Assembly (NCBI GenBank): GCA_015228895.1 | Contig: JADGCR010000020.1 | Span: forward strand, 1 to 18,163 | Direction of reading: 5' to 3' | DNA from: Magnetococcales bacterium | GTDB taxonomy: Bacteria > Pseudomonadota > Magnetococcia > Magnetococcales > Magnetaquicoccaceae | Length of the DNA stretch: 18,163 nucleotides | Shown here: one piece after another, positions 1 to 8,100 of the stretch | Layout of the letters: every line of letters starts with the position of its first letter | Numbering within the stretch: the stretch's first letter is position 1 | The notes under the pieces: model-generated | Told to the model about the DNA's origin: nothing | Database searches by the model: none | Seen by the model: only the letters and a program-made list of their open reading frames with translations | Made by a program: the position numbers and the translations under genes

Positions 1-962
1 GTGGAAAGAGCCCCGATCTCCGTGGTGGTCAGAATCCCGGACTGGGTCGTGGTCAAAACCCCCAATTGGGTCGAACTCAATCCCCCCAACTGGGTCGTGG
101 AAAGGTTGACCAGCTCCGTGGTGGTCAGAGCACCCACCTGGGCCGAGGTCAACACCCCCAACTGGGTCGTGTTCATGATCGCCAACTGGGTGGTGGTCAG
201 AGCCGCGACACCCGTGGTGGTCAGCCCCCCGACCTGAGTGGTGCTCAACGACACCATTTCCGTGGTGGTCAGGGCGTTCAGCTGGGTGGTGGTCAACATG
301 CCGATCTGAGAGGATTTCAAGCCGCTCAACTGGGTCGTGGTGAGGGAGACGATCTCGGTGGTGGACAAACCCGCCATCTGGGTGGTGTTCAACGCCCCCA
401 ACTGGGTGGTGGAGAGTCCCCCCAACTGGGTGGTGGTCAGGGATACCAGTTCCGTCGTGGTCAGTCCGCCAACCTGGGTCGTGCTCAGGGAGCTCAATGT
501 GGTCGTGGTCAGAATGGCCAGCTGGGTGGTGCTCAGGGCCGCGACCTGGGTCGATTTGAGACCGCCGATCTGGGTGGTGGTGAGGGAGGCGATCTTGGTG
601 GTGTTCAGGATGTTGATCTGGGTGGTGCTCAGGGCCGCGACCTGGGTCGATTTCAATCCCCCCAACTGGGTGGTGCTCAGGAAGGCCATCCCGGTGGTGC
701 TCAACCCCCCGACCTGGGTGGTGGTCACCGACCCCAACTGGGTGGTGGTCAGAATGGAAACCTGGGTGGTGGACAGGGCCGTCACCTGGGTGGAGGTCAA
801 CCCGGGAAACTGGGTGGCATTCAGATAGCCGATCTGCGTGGTCGATAAGAACCCGAGCTGCGTCGTGGTGATATACCCCAGCTCCGTCGCCGAGAAGGTA
901 CCCAGAGAGGTACTTGACAAGCTGGCAATCTGCGTCGTCGTCAGCATTTGGATCATTGTCGA
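1..962. repeat. 24-bp tandem repeat array coding the octapeptides
   Basis: About 39 degenerate 24-bp units run head to tail. On the plus strand the core reads roughly as a CTGGGTGGTGGTCAG-like motif every 24 bases. Period and phase are kept with no indel, which indicates selection on the reading frame. A perfect 36-nt copy occurs at 522-557 and again at 618-653, exactly 96 nt (four octads) apart, so recent duplication or gene conversion has acted within the array. Other units differ at several bases. Confidence 0.9.
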
Positions 963-971
963 TGTAGCCAT
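1..971 (-). CDS. Octapeptide-repeat protein, Thr/Ser/Leu-rich, 3' end beyond the window
   Basis: This is an open frame of 323 codons with no stop, starting at ATG 971 and leaving the window at the left edge. The start follows AGAGGAG (plus-strand positions 982-988) at a 10-nt spacing. After MATSTMIQM the protein is 39 uninterrupted octads of type LTTTQLGG. By my hand translation, position 1 is Leu in 35 of 39, position 4 is Thr in 37, position 5 is Gln in 28 and Glu in 6, and position 6 is nearly always aliphatic. There are no Cys, no signal peptide and no membrane segment in the visible part. The DNA has a matching 24-bp period. I recall similar L-x-x-x-Q octad runs in large proteins of some alphaproteobacteria and magnetotactic bacteria, but I know of no assigned function. 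A solenoid or fibrous surface protein is my inference. The nearby type I exporter suggests secretion through a C-terminal signal that would lie outside the window. Confidence 0.85.
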   Translation of the reverse strand, partial: MATSTMIQMLTTTQIASLSSTSLGTFSATELGYITTTQLGFLSTTQIGYLNATQFPGLTSTQVTALSTTQVSILTTTQLGSVTTTQVGGLSTTGMAFLSTTQLGGLKSTQVAALSTTQINILNTTKIASLTTTQIGGLKSTQVAALSTTQLAILTTTTLSSLSTTQVGGLTTTELVSLTTTQLGGLSTTQLGALNTTQMAGLSTTEIVSLTTTQLSGLKSSQIGMLTTTQLNALTTTEMVSLSTTQVGGLTTTGVAALTTTQLAIMNTTQLGVLTSAQVGALTTTELVNLSTTQLGGLSSTQLGVLTTTQSGILTTTEIGALS

Positions 972-1017
972 CTTGATCAAGCTCCTCTACATGAGAGTCC
1001 CGGGGTCGATGATGCTT

Positions 1018-1044
1018 TTTATATAAGCTTCATTCCGCCACCAA
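1018..1044 (-). promoter_or_regulatory. Weak candidate promoter for the octapeptide-repeat gene
   Basis: Read on the minus strand, TTGGTG (1039-1044) is followed after 15 bp by TATAAA (1018-1023), inside an AT-rich patch about 45 nt before the start codon. The -35 element matches only half the sigma-70 consensus and the spacer is short, so this is a tentative call. A small inverted repeat (TTCCG/CGGAA, 1033-1049) overlaps the -35 element and could be an operator or chance. Confidence 0.22.
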
Positions 1045-1073
1045 CGGAACAAAAAAGAATTTATCCAAAAAAA

Positions 1074-1111
1074 ATATGTAAAAAACGCCATGTTCCAAAA
1101 ACATGCCGGAT
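1074..1111 (-). terminator. Possible Rho-independent terminator downstream of the exporter operon
   Basis: On the minus strand, CATGTT and AACATG (plus-strand positions 1089-1094 and 1100-1105) form a 6-bp stem with a 5-nt loop, extendable by two pairs past a mismatch. The stem is followed by GCG and a run of six T, and soon after by a second run of eight T. It lies about 400 nt past the end of the HlyD-like gene and before the octapeptide gene. The stem is AT-rich and therefore weak. Confidence 0.35.
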
Positions 1112-1505
1112 TCCATGTTCTATCAGTTTCCTTGACGGCAAATCAATCAAAATCGTCAAAGAGACCTCAAGCGCTCCACTTGCGATGCATTCCACGAATC
1201 AACAAGGCACACTCCCCCCGACCGCCATTCCCTTTCCCCGCTCCGGGCGGGATGCGGCCACTCCCTCATTGTCTTATCGGACACCAGCGAACGCTCCTGA
1301 AGCACTATTTTATCAAAAGTTCATCCTTTTCTCAAGTCCGGGAGCGCCCAACTCTCCATAATCAGGAAGCAAAAAAAATGCCATGCCCGTACACACCGGA
1401 ACCAGCCTCTTTTCCGGTCCGCGCTCCTCTTCCGTCAGGCGCTGCAGGGGCAAAAATTGCCCACCTCAATCAGGATCCATTCTGCCGCCGGAAGGCGGTC
1501 CCCGG

Positions 1506-2927
1506 CTAACGCTCCCTGAAGCTCTCATCGAAGATGCTCGTCATGGTGTACAGAAAATAGTTGATCAGGCGCCGACTGCCCACGGGAATGTTGTAGATCA
1601 AAGTCATGCCGCGAATCAGTTGCGCCCCCTCCGGCATGTTCTTCAGCTCTTTCCTGGTCAACCGCACCCGACCCACATGAAACGCCCCGCCGGTGTTGCG
1701 CACCACGCCGGCCGACCCCTCGCTCGCACCCTGGAAGGACTCCTGGCTGACAAAGAGCAGTTCCCCCTCCAGCACCCCGTAACGCTGATAGGGAAAGGCG
1801 TTCACCTTCATGATCACCTTGTCCCCGGTCTTCACGTAACCCACATCGATCGCATCCAGCATGACGTCGGCGATCAGGACCGAATCCGCGGGCACCAGGG
1901 TGATCAACAGCTCGGCGGGATTCAGGACCGAACCCGTGGCGCGTTTGGCCACGTCCAGCACCACGCCGTCCACCGGGGCGGTCATGACCTCCATGTCGCT
2001 CATGCGGTTGGCCTTGACCACCATCTCGTTCAGTTTGGCCAGTTCGGAGCGGGAGGAGATCAAATGGTCCAGCAGTTGGCGCGCCCATTCGTCGATGAAG
2101 GTCTGACGCTCCGCCTTTTTGGCCTGGAGGTTGTGTTTCAACTCCACAAGACGGTTGCCCGCCTCCTGGAAGGATTGCTCGGTGCGGATGCGCACCACCT
2201 GGGAATCCTGATGCTGCAACTGGCTCCCGGTGCCGGCCTTCTTGAGCACGTCCCGCATCCCTTCGACATCCTTGGAGATCTTCAACAGTTTACCCAGGGA
2301 GTCCCGATCATCCTCGACGGAACGCATGTTGGCCTGAAGCCGCTGGATCTCCTCGCCGAACATCTGCAGACGGGACTTGTACTGGGCCTGGCGCTGCTCC
2401 AGCAGGGCGTACTGCAGACGCTCATCCACGTTCGCGGCGCTCCCCAACTGGAACGGAGTGTTGTTGATCTCGTTTTCCAGACGCCGGATTTGCGCCTGCA
2501 AAGCCTGTCTCTGGGTCAAAAGGGAGGCCAGATCCGCGTGGACGAAAGTGGAATCCAGGGTGGCCAGGATCTGACCCTTGGTCACCTTGTCCCCCGCCTT
2601 CACCTTCAACTCCCGCACGATCGCGCGATCCATGGGCTGCAACTGCAAGGGGGGGGTGTCCGTGGTCAGACGCCCGGTTCCCATCACCACCATGTCCACC
2701 TGCACCAGGGAGGCGATCAGCACGATCAGCACCAGCAGCAACAGCACCAGGTAAAAGGTGGACATCAGGAAAATCGAGGGACTCTCCGCGATGATCACAT
2801 CGATGCCCACCTGGAAGGGAATGGCGTCCCTGGCCACCCGCGGCTCTCCGCCGGACCAGAAACGACGCCAGCCCATGCGCAGGATCCGAAAAGGCCAACC
2901 CGCCAGATTTTTTATGCGTGTCCACAT
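1506..2927 (-). CDS. HlyD-family membrane fusion protein of a type I secretion system
   Basis: This 473-residue protein would be the periplasmic adaptor joining the inner-membrane ABC exporter to an outer-membrane TolC-type channel. One membrane segment lies at about residues 52-74, with a basic cytosolic N-terminus. A biotinyl-lipoyl-like half motif (VKAGDKVTKGQILATLD) follows at about 109-125, then a long Gln/Arg/Glu-rich coiled-coil hairpin (about 130-305). The second lipoyl half (APVDGVV) starts near 317, before a beta-barrel C-terminus. I chose ATG 2927, which follows the ABC stop by 5 nt, over the upstream GTG 2984. The GTG would add 19 atypical residues overlapping the ABC gene, and neither start has a strong Shine-Dalgarno, so coupling to the ABC gene is likely. 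Length fits the 400-480 residue family norm. Confidence 0.93.
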   Translation of the reverse strand: MWTRIKNLAGWPFRILRMGWRRFWSGGEPRVARDAIPFQVGIDVIIAESPSIFLMSTFYLVLLLLVLIVLIASLVQVDMVVMGTGRLTTDTPPLQLQPMDRAIVRELKVKAGDKVTKGQILATLDSTFVHADLASLLTQRQALQAQIRRLENEINNTPFQLGSAANVDERLQYALLEQRQAQYKSRLQMFGEEIQRLQANMRSVEDDRDSLGKLLKISKDVEGMRDVLKKAGTGSQLQHQDSQVVRIRTEQSFQEAGNRLVELKHNLQAKKAERQTFIDEWARQLLDHLISSRSELAKLNEMVVKANRMSDMEVMTAPVDGVVLDVAKRATGSVLNPAELLITLVPADSVLIADVMLDAIDVGYVKTGDKVIMKVNAFPYQRYGVLEGELLFVSQESFQGASEGSAGVVRNTGGAFHVGRVRLTRKELKNMPEGAQLIRGMTLIYNIPVGSRRLINYFLYTMTSIFDESFRER

Positions 2928-2932
2928 GGAAG

Positions 2933-5110
2933 TCACTTGATCATCCCGGATGGATTGGGCGTGTACTGATTCTGCTGGTTCCACAGATGCCGATAGATTT
3001 CACACCGTTCCAGCAACACCGCGTGGGGGGCGAAATCCACCACCTCCCCCTTTTCCAGGACCAGAATGGCGTCCGTGGAGACCAGAGAGGAGAGACGATG
3101 GGAAACGATGATCATGGTGCGGTTGCGGGAGATCTGATCCAGACTGTTGCGGATGATGGCCTCGCTCTCCGGGTCCAGGGCGCTGGTGGCCTCGTCGAAG
3201 ATCAACAGGCGGGGACTCAGCAGCAGGGCGCGGGCGATGGCGATGCGCTGACGCTGCCCGCCGGAAAAATTGGACGCGCTCTCTTCCACGTAGGTTTCGT
3301 AGGAGTGGGGCAGACGGTCGATGAACTCGTCCGCTCCGGCCAGACGGGCGGCGTCGATCACCTCGATCAGGGAGGCTTCGGGTCGGGCCGCGGCGATGTT
3401 CTCCCGGATGGTCCCGCGAAACAGGATGTTCTCCTGCAACACCACGCCGATGCTGCGACGCAGATGGGGCAACTCGAAGTGGCGGATGTCGTTGCCGTTC
3501 AGATGGATCAACCCCTCCTGGGCGCCGTGGATCCCCTGGATCAGCCGGGTCAGGGTGGTCTTGCCGGAACCGGAACGACCCACCACGCCGATCATCTGCC
3601 CCTCCTCCACCTTGAAGGAGACCCGCTTGAGGGCGGGCAGCACCGACTTGTCGTAGCGGAAGGTGACGTTGCTGAACTCGATCATGCCGGTGATGGCGGG
3701 GCGGATTCCCCGTTGATTGGGATCCCGTTCCGGGGGGTGGTTCATCACCGTGCCCAGCATGCGCACGGCCAGGGCGGTCTGCTGATATTCGTTGATCAGG
3801 CCGACGATCTGCACCAGGGGACCCGTGACACGCCCGGAGAGCATGTTGAACGCCACCAGACTGCCCACGGTCATGGAGCCGTCGAACACCTCCACGGCCC
3901 CCAGCACGATGATGGCGAGCTGCATGCCGGATTGCAGGGAGCTGGTCAGCACCATCCCCTTGATGCCCAACGACCCCACCTTGCCCCGACTGAGGATCGA
4001 ACTGGCCACCTTCCGGTCCCAGGCCGCCATGCGCAACGGCTCCAGCGCCATGGATTTGACAGCCCGCATCCCGTGCAGGGTCTCCACCAGATCCGACTGC
4101 CGACTCCCTTCCGCCGCGTACAGCTCCTCCAGTTGCCGCCGGAAGGTGGGCAGCATCAGGCCGATCACCGCGGCCATGGCCAGGGCGAACATCAACACCA
4201 CCAGCGTCAAGGTGCCGCTGTACATCGTCAGCCCCACCAGCAGAAACGGCACCGTGACCGCGTCCAGAAGGGAGTGGAACAGAGTGCCGGTCAAAAAACT
4301 GCGCACCACCTCGGTCTGCTGCATGTGCCGCATCAGCACCCCGGTGGTGGAGTTCTCGAAAAACGGCATCGGCAGATGCAACAGGTGGTGGAAGGAGCGG
4401 GAGAGCAGACGGGCGTCGATCTTGTTGGTGGCGATCAGCATCAGGCTGTGGCGCACATAGTTGAACACCCCCTCGAAGGACATGAACACCAGCAGAATCA
4501 ACGTCAGGGTGAACAGGGTCTGATAGCTCTTGTGGGGAATCACCTTGTCGATCATGGTGTTGAAAAACAGGGGCGTGGCCATGCTGATGAAGCTGGAGAT
4601 GATGACCGCGATCCCCACGTTGCGCAACAGCTTGCCCTGCTTGAGGATCTCCGGCAAAAACCAGCGCAGGCCGAAAGGCTGGGTCCGGGTCTCCGCCTCG
4701 TAATCCCGCTTGCACAGCACCAGCCGTCCGTTCCACAGCGCCTCGAACTGCTTCCGTTGCATCAGGGAGGGACCGGACTGCTCGGTCTGGGGATCCATCA
4801 CCGTGGCCACCTCGACGCCCTCGGCGTTCTGGCTGACGCTGCTCACGATCACCCAGTGGCCGCTTTTCTTCTCCGCCATGACCGGATAGGCGCTCCCCAT
4901 GGAGACCAGATCCTTCCATTTGCGATTGACCACCACCATGCCCTTCAAGCCGGTCTCGTGCATCAGACGGAGCACCGAGCCGACGATGTCCGCCTCCTGG
5001 GCGCCCAGCAACTGCTCCGGCGTCACATCCACGCCGTGATGACGGCAGACCAGGAACAGGCTCCGCAACGCCGACAAAAAAGGAGAAATATTTGTTAACG
5101 AAACAGTCAC
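2933..5110 (-). CDS. HlyB-like type I secretion ABC transporter with degenerate C39-like domain
   Basis: A 725-residue ABC half-transporter of the peptide/RTX exporter class, expected to act as an inner-membrane homodimer. Residues 1-130 are a C39-peptidase-like domain. The catalytic-Cys position is Ser13 by my alignment to family motifs, while His85 (GHWVIV) and Asp106 (VMDP) are kept, so it is probably a non-cleaving substrate-docking domain like that of HlyB. Six membrane segments span about 163-440. The nucleotide-binding domain has Walker A GRSGSGKT (511-518), Q-loop Gln559, signature SGGQRQR (616-622), Walker B LLIFDEATSALD (635-646) and switch His671. The start is GTG 5110. An in-frame TGA lies upstream with no ATG between, and the ribosome site is poor. 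It forms an operon with the HlyD-like gene, whose start lies 5 nt after this stop. Confidence 0.95.
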   Translation of the reverse strand: MTVSLTNISPFLSALRSLFLVCRHHGVDVTPEQLLGAQEADIVGSVLRLMHETGLKGMVVVNRKWKDLVSMGSAYPVMAEKKSGHWVIVSSVSQNAEGVEVATVMDPQTEQSGPSLMQRKQFEALWNGRLVLCKRDYEAETRTQPFGLRWFLPEILKQGKLLRNVGIAVIISSFISMATPLFFNTMIDKVIPHKSYQTLFTLTLILLVFMSFEGVFNYVRHSLMLIATNKIDARLLSRSFHHLLHLPMPFFENSTTGVLMRHMQQTEVVRSFLTGTLFHSLLDAVTVPFLLVGLTMYSGTLTLVVLMFALAMAAVIGLMLPTFRRQLEELYAAEGSRQSDLVETLHGMRAVKSMALEPLRMAAWDRKVASSILSRGKVGSLGIKGMVLTSSLQSGMQLAIIVLGAVEVFDGSMTVGSLVAFNMLSGRVTGPLVQIVGLINEYQQTALAVRMLGTVMNHPPERDPNQRGIRPAITGMIEFSNVTFRYDKSVLPALKRVSFKVEEGQMIGVVGRSGSGKTTLTRLIQGIHGAQEGLIHLNGNDIRHFELPHLRRSIGVVLQENILFRGTIRENIAAARPEASLIEVIDAARLAGADEFIDRLPHSYETYVEESASNFSGGQRQRIAIARALLLSPRLLIFDEATSALDPESEAIIRNSLDQISRNRTMIIVSHRLSSLVSTDAILVLEKGEVVDFAPHAVLLERCEIYRHLWNQQNQYTPNPSGMIK

Positions 5111-5120
5111 GAAAAAAGAT

Positions 5121-5148
5121 TTCCCAATAGATCCAATTCGGTTATCAT
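5121..5148 (+). promoter_or_regulatory. Candidate sigma-70 promoter for the TPR-GT41-GT2 gene
   Basis: TTCCCA (5121-5126, 4 of 6 matches to TTGACA), a 16-bp spacer and TATCAT (5143-5148, 5 of 6 matches to TATAAT) lie in the 84-bp gap between the divergent exporter and glycosyltransferase genes. This would give a leader of about 40 nt containing the AGGAAAGAG ribosome site. I saw no comparable motif for the opposite direction, although the exporter promoter must also lie here or overlap this gene. Confidence 0.4.
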
Positions 5149-5194
5149 CCCGTCAGCCAGGAGTTCCAGCGCATATTCAGGAAAGAGACCACCC

Positions 5195-8100
5195 ATGAAA
5201 GCAGGCAAAAACAAAATCCACACGCCATCCCCCCTGCAACGGCACGACTCCGAGACCTCCATCCTGCAACAAGCGCTCCAATTGCATCAAGCGGGCCAAT
5301 TGCAAGAGGCGGAGGCACTTTATCAAAAGTTGCTCCTGGAGCGCCCCGGACACCAGGATGCCCTCAACCTGCTGGGCTATCTTTTCCATCAGCGTGGCCA
5401 GAAGGAAAAAGCGGTCGAATTCATCAACAAGGCCATCGCCATCGATCCCAACCAGGCCCTGTTCTACAACAATCTGGGCATCGTGGTGCAAAACCAGGGC
5501 AAAATCGAGGAGTCCATCGTCCTCTACAAAAAAGCCGTGGCCATCAACCCGAACTACCACGCGGCCTACAGCAATATGGGCACCGCCCTGCAATCCCTGG
5601 GCAGGCTGGACGAGGCCCTGGACCAGCACCGGAAATCCCTGGAGATCAATCCGGACTTCTTCGAGGCCTACGGCAACATCGGCAACGTGCTGTGCGATCA
5701 AGGCCACTACGAGGAGTCCATCGCCGCCTACGAAAAGGCCCTCGCCCATCGGCCGGACTATGTTGTGGCGTTGCACAATTCCGCTTATGTCCTGCAAAAA
5801 ATGGGCAGACTCGACGAGGCCATGGGTCCGTTGCGGCAGGCCCTGGCCATCAAACCGGACTACCTGGAAGCCCACAACACCATGGGCAACATCCTCCAGG
5901 ATCAAGGGAGATGGTCCGAGGCCATCGAATGCTACCAGCGGGCGCTGTCCCACAACCCCGAATACTGCGAAGCCATCTGCAACATGGGCAACGTCCTGTG
6001 CGACCAGGGCCGCCTGGAGGAGTCCATCGCCTGTCACAAACGCGCCCTGGCCATCAAGCCGGATCTGCACGAATCCCACACCCACATGGCCAACGCCCTG
6101 CAAATGCAGGGCAGGATGGATGAGGCGATCCACTGCTATCAACAGGCCCTGCGGATCAAGCCGGGAGACGAAACCGCCCTGGAGAACCTGGGCGTCGCCT
6201 ACAACGTGCAAGGCAACCTGAACGGGGCCATCGAGTGCAACCGGCAACTGCTGGCCCAGAAAGGGGACAATCCCAACATCTACGCCTCCCTGCTCAACCT
6301 GTTGAAGCAGAGCTGCAACTGGGGGGAACTCGACGCTCTGTTCTCCCGCATGATGGCCCTCTTCCATGAGGACAGCAAACTCCTCAACCCTTTCGTCTTC
6401 CTCACCCTGCCCACCACCGCCGACGAGCAGATGCGTTGCGCCCGGATCTACATCCAGAAAAAATACCGGCTGCCCCACACCTTCACCCACCTGCACCGTT
6501 TCGATCCCAAACCGGCGCGCATCCGGATCGGTTACCTCTCCTGCGACTTCCTGAACCACGCCACCGCCATTCTCATGGCGGAACTGATCAAGCTGCACGA
6601 CCGCAGTCGGTTCGAGATCCTGATCTACTCCTACAGCGACGACGACGGCAAGGACATGCGGCAGCGGATCATGGCCTCCTGCGATCGGTTCATCGACATC
6701 CTCACCCTGGACCACCAGGACGCCGCGCGCCGCATCGCGGCGGACGGGGTGCACATCCTGGTGGAACTGAAGGGCTTCACCAAGGGGGCGCGCCTGGAGA
6801 TCTCGGCGTTGCAGCCCGCCCCGCTCCAGGTCAACTGGCTCGGTTATCCCGGCACCATGGGCTCCCCCTGCATCGATTACATCATCGCCGACCCCTTCAT
6901 CATCCCCCACGGGGAGGAGTCCCATTACAGCGAAAAGGTGGTGCGTCTGCCCCACTGCTACCAGCCCAACGACCGGCAGCGCCCCTATCCCGATCCCCCC
7001 ACCCGCGCCGGATGCGGCCTGCCGGAGTCGGGGTTGATTTTTTCCAATTTCAACCAGACCTACAAAATCACCCCGGAGATCTTCGCCATCTGGATGCGGG
7101 TGTTGCGGGAGATCCCCGGAAGCTGGCTGTGGCTGCTGGAGTCCAACACCCTGGTCGCCGACAACCTGCGCCGGGAGGCGATGGCCAGGGGGGTGGACCA
7201 GAGCCGCCTGATCTTCGCCCCCAAACTGCCGGTGGCGGAGCATCTGGCCCGCTACCACCTGGTGGATCTGGTGCTGGACACCTTCCCGGTGGCCTCCCAC
7301 ACCACGGCCAGCGACGCCTTGTGGGTGGGCTGTCCGCTGGTGACCTGCGTGGGGGAGACCTTCGTCTCCCGCGTGGCGGGCAGCCTGCTGGTCACCATGG
7401 GGCTTCCGGAACTGGTCACGGACTCCCTGGAAGCATACGCCACCCGCGCCATCGAACTGGGACGGGAGCCCGCCCGGTTGCAGGAATTGCGCGCCCGCCT
7501 CCAGGCCAACCGTCTCACCTCGCCCCTGTTCGACACCCCCCGGTTCACCCGGCATCTGGAAGCCGCCTACGAGGCCATCTGGCAGCGATTCGAGGCCGGA
7601 CTGCCCGCGGACCATATCGATATCGCTCCCGCAACCCGCGGCCCTGACCACACCCCTCCCGTCACCAACCCATTTCCAGACAAGAAGGCTCCCATGCCGA
7701 TGGACACTCCCAAACAACCCATCATGCTCAGCATCTGCATTCCCACCTACAATCGCCAGGAACTGCTGGCCCAAACCCTGGACAATCTGCAATGGACCCT
7801 GAGCGCCGACATCCCCATGGAAATCATCGTGTCCGACAACGCCTCGGAGGACGACACGGCAACCGTCGCCAGAGAGAAGGGCGCGCTTTTCCCGCATTTC
7901 CGTTATGTCCGGCAGCCGCGCAATGTGGGTGAGGTCAAGAACACCCTCTCTGTGCTGCGCATGGCGCGGGGCAGGTTTTGCGTGCGTCTGGCGGACGACG
8001 ACCGGTTGATCCCCGAGACGTTATTGTCGGAGATCGCCTATCTGAATCAACATGACGACATCATCGCCAGCTTCGCCCCCGGCCAATTGTGGAGCGACGT

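Larger units (their letters stand above)
972..1505. other. AT-rich intergenic region without a supported gene
   Basis: Nothing here looks coding: the short frames lack ribosome sites and recognisable composition. Base composition drops sharply to A/T-rich around 1010-1130 and 1300-1380 compared with the GC-rich flanks. Two further small inverted repeats are visible. GGGCAA/TTGCCC at 1448-1462 has a 3-nt loop. A GC-rich GCCGCC/GGCGGT stem at 1484-1499, just after the HlyD-like stop, has no T run on the minus strand and so is at best a Rho-type or mRNA 3'-end structure. Confidence 0.6.

Noticed and set aside
66..848. Plus-strand 260-codon Gly/Gln/Arg-rich frame and overlapping Val/Trp-rich frames
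   Set aside because: They are frame shadows of the minus-strand octapeptide array: the 24-bp repeat makes every frame look periodic, and only the minus-strand frame starts with a good ribosome site and has a regular Leu/Thr/Gln pattern.
1..962. CRISPR array or intergenic satellite as explanation of the 24-bp repeats
   Set aside because: Units are contiguous with no spacers, degenerate at third positions, and hold one open frame throughout.
2918..5098. Plus-strand 726-codon frame opposite the ABC transporter, and the similar 1383-2969 frame
   Set aside because: His/Gln/Gly-rich antisense shadows of the HlyB/HlyD genes; no motif or ribosome site.
5177..7897. Minus-strand 906-codon frame opposite the TPR-GT41 gene
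   Set aside because: It is complementary to a GC-rich real gene with clear TPR and GT41 motifs; the antisense product is Gly/Val/Gln/His-rich with no known motif.
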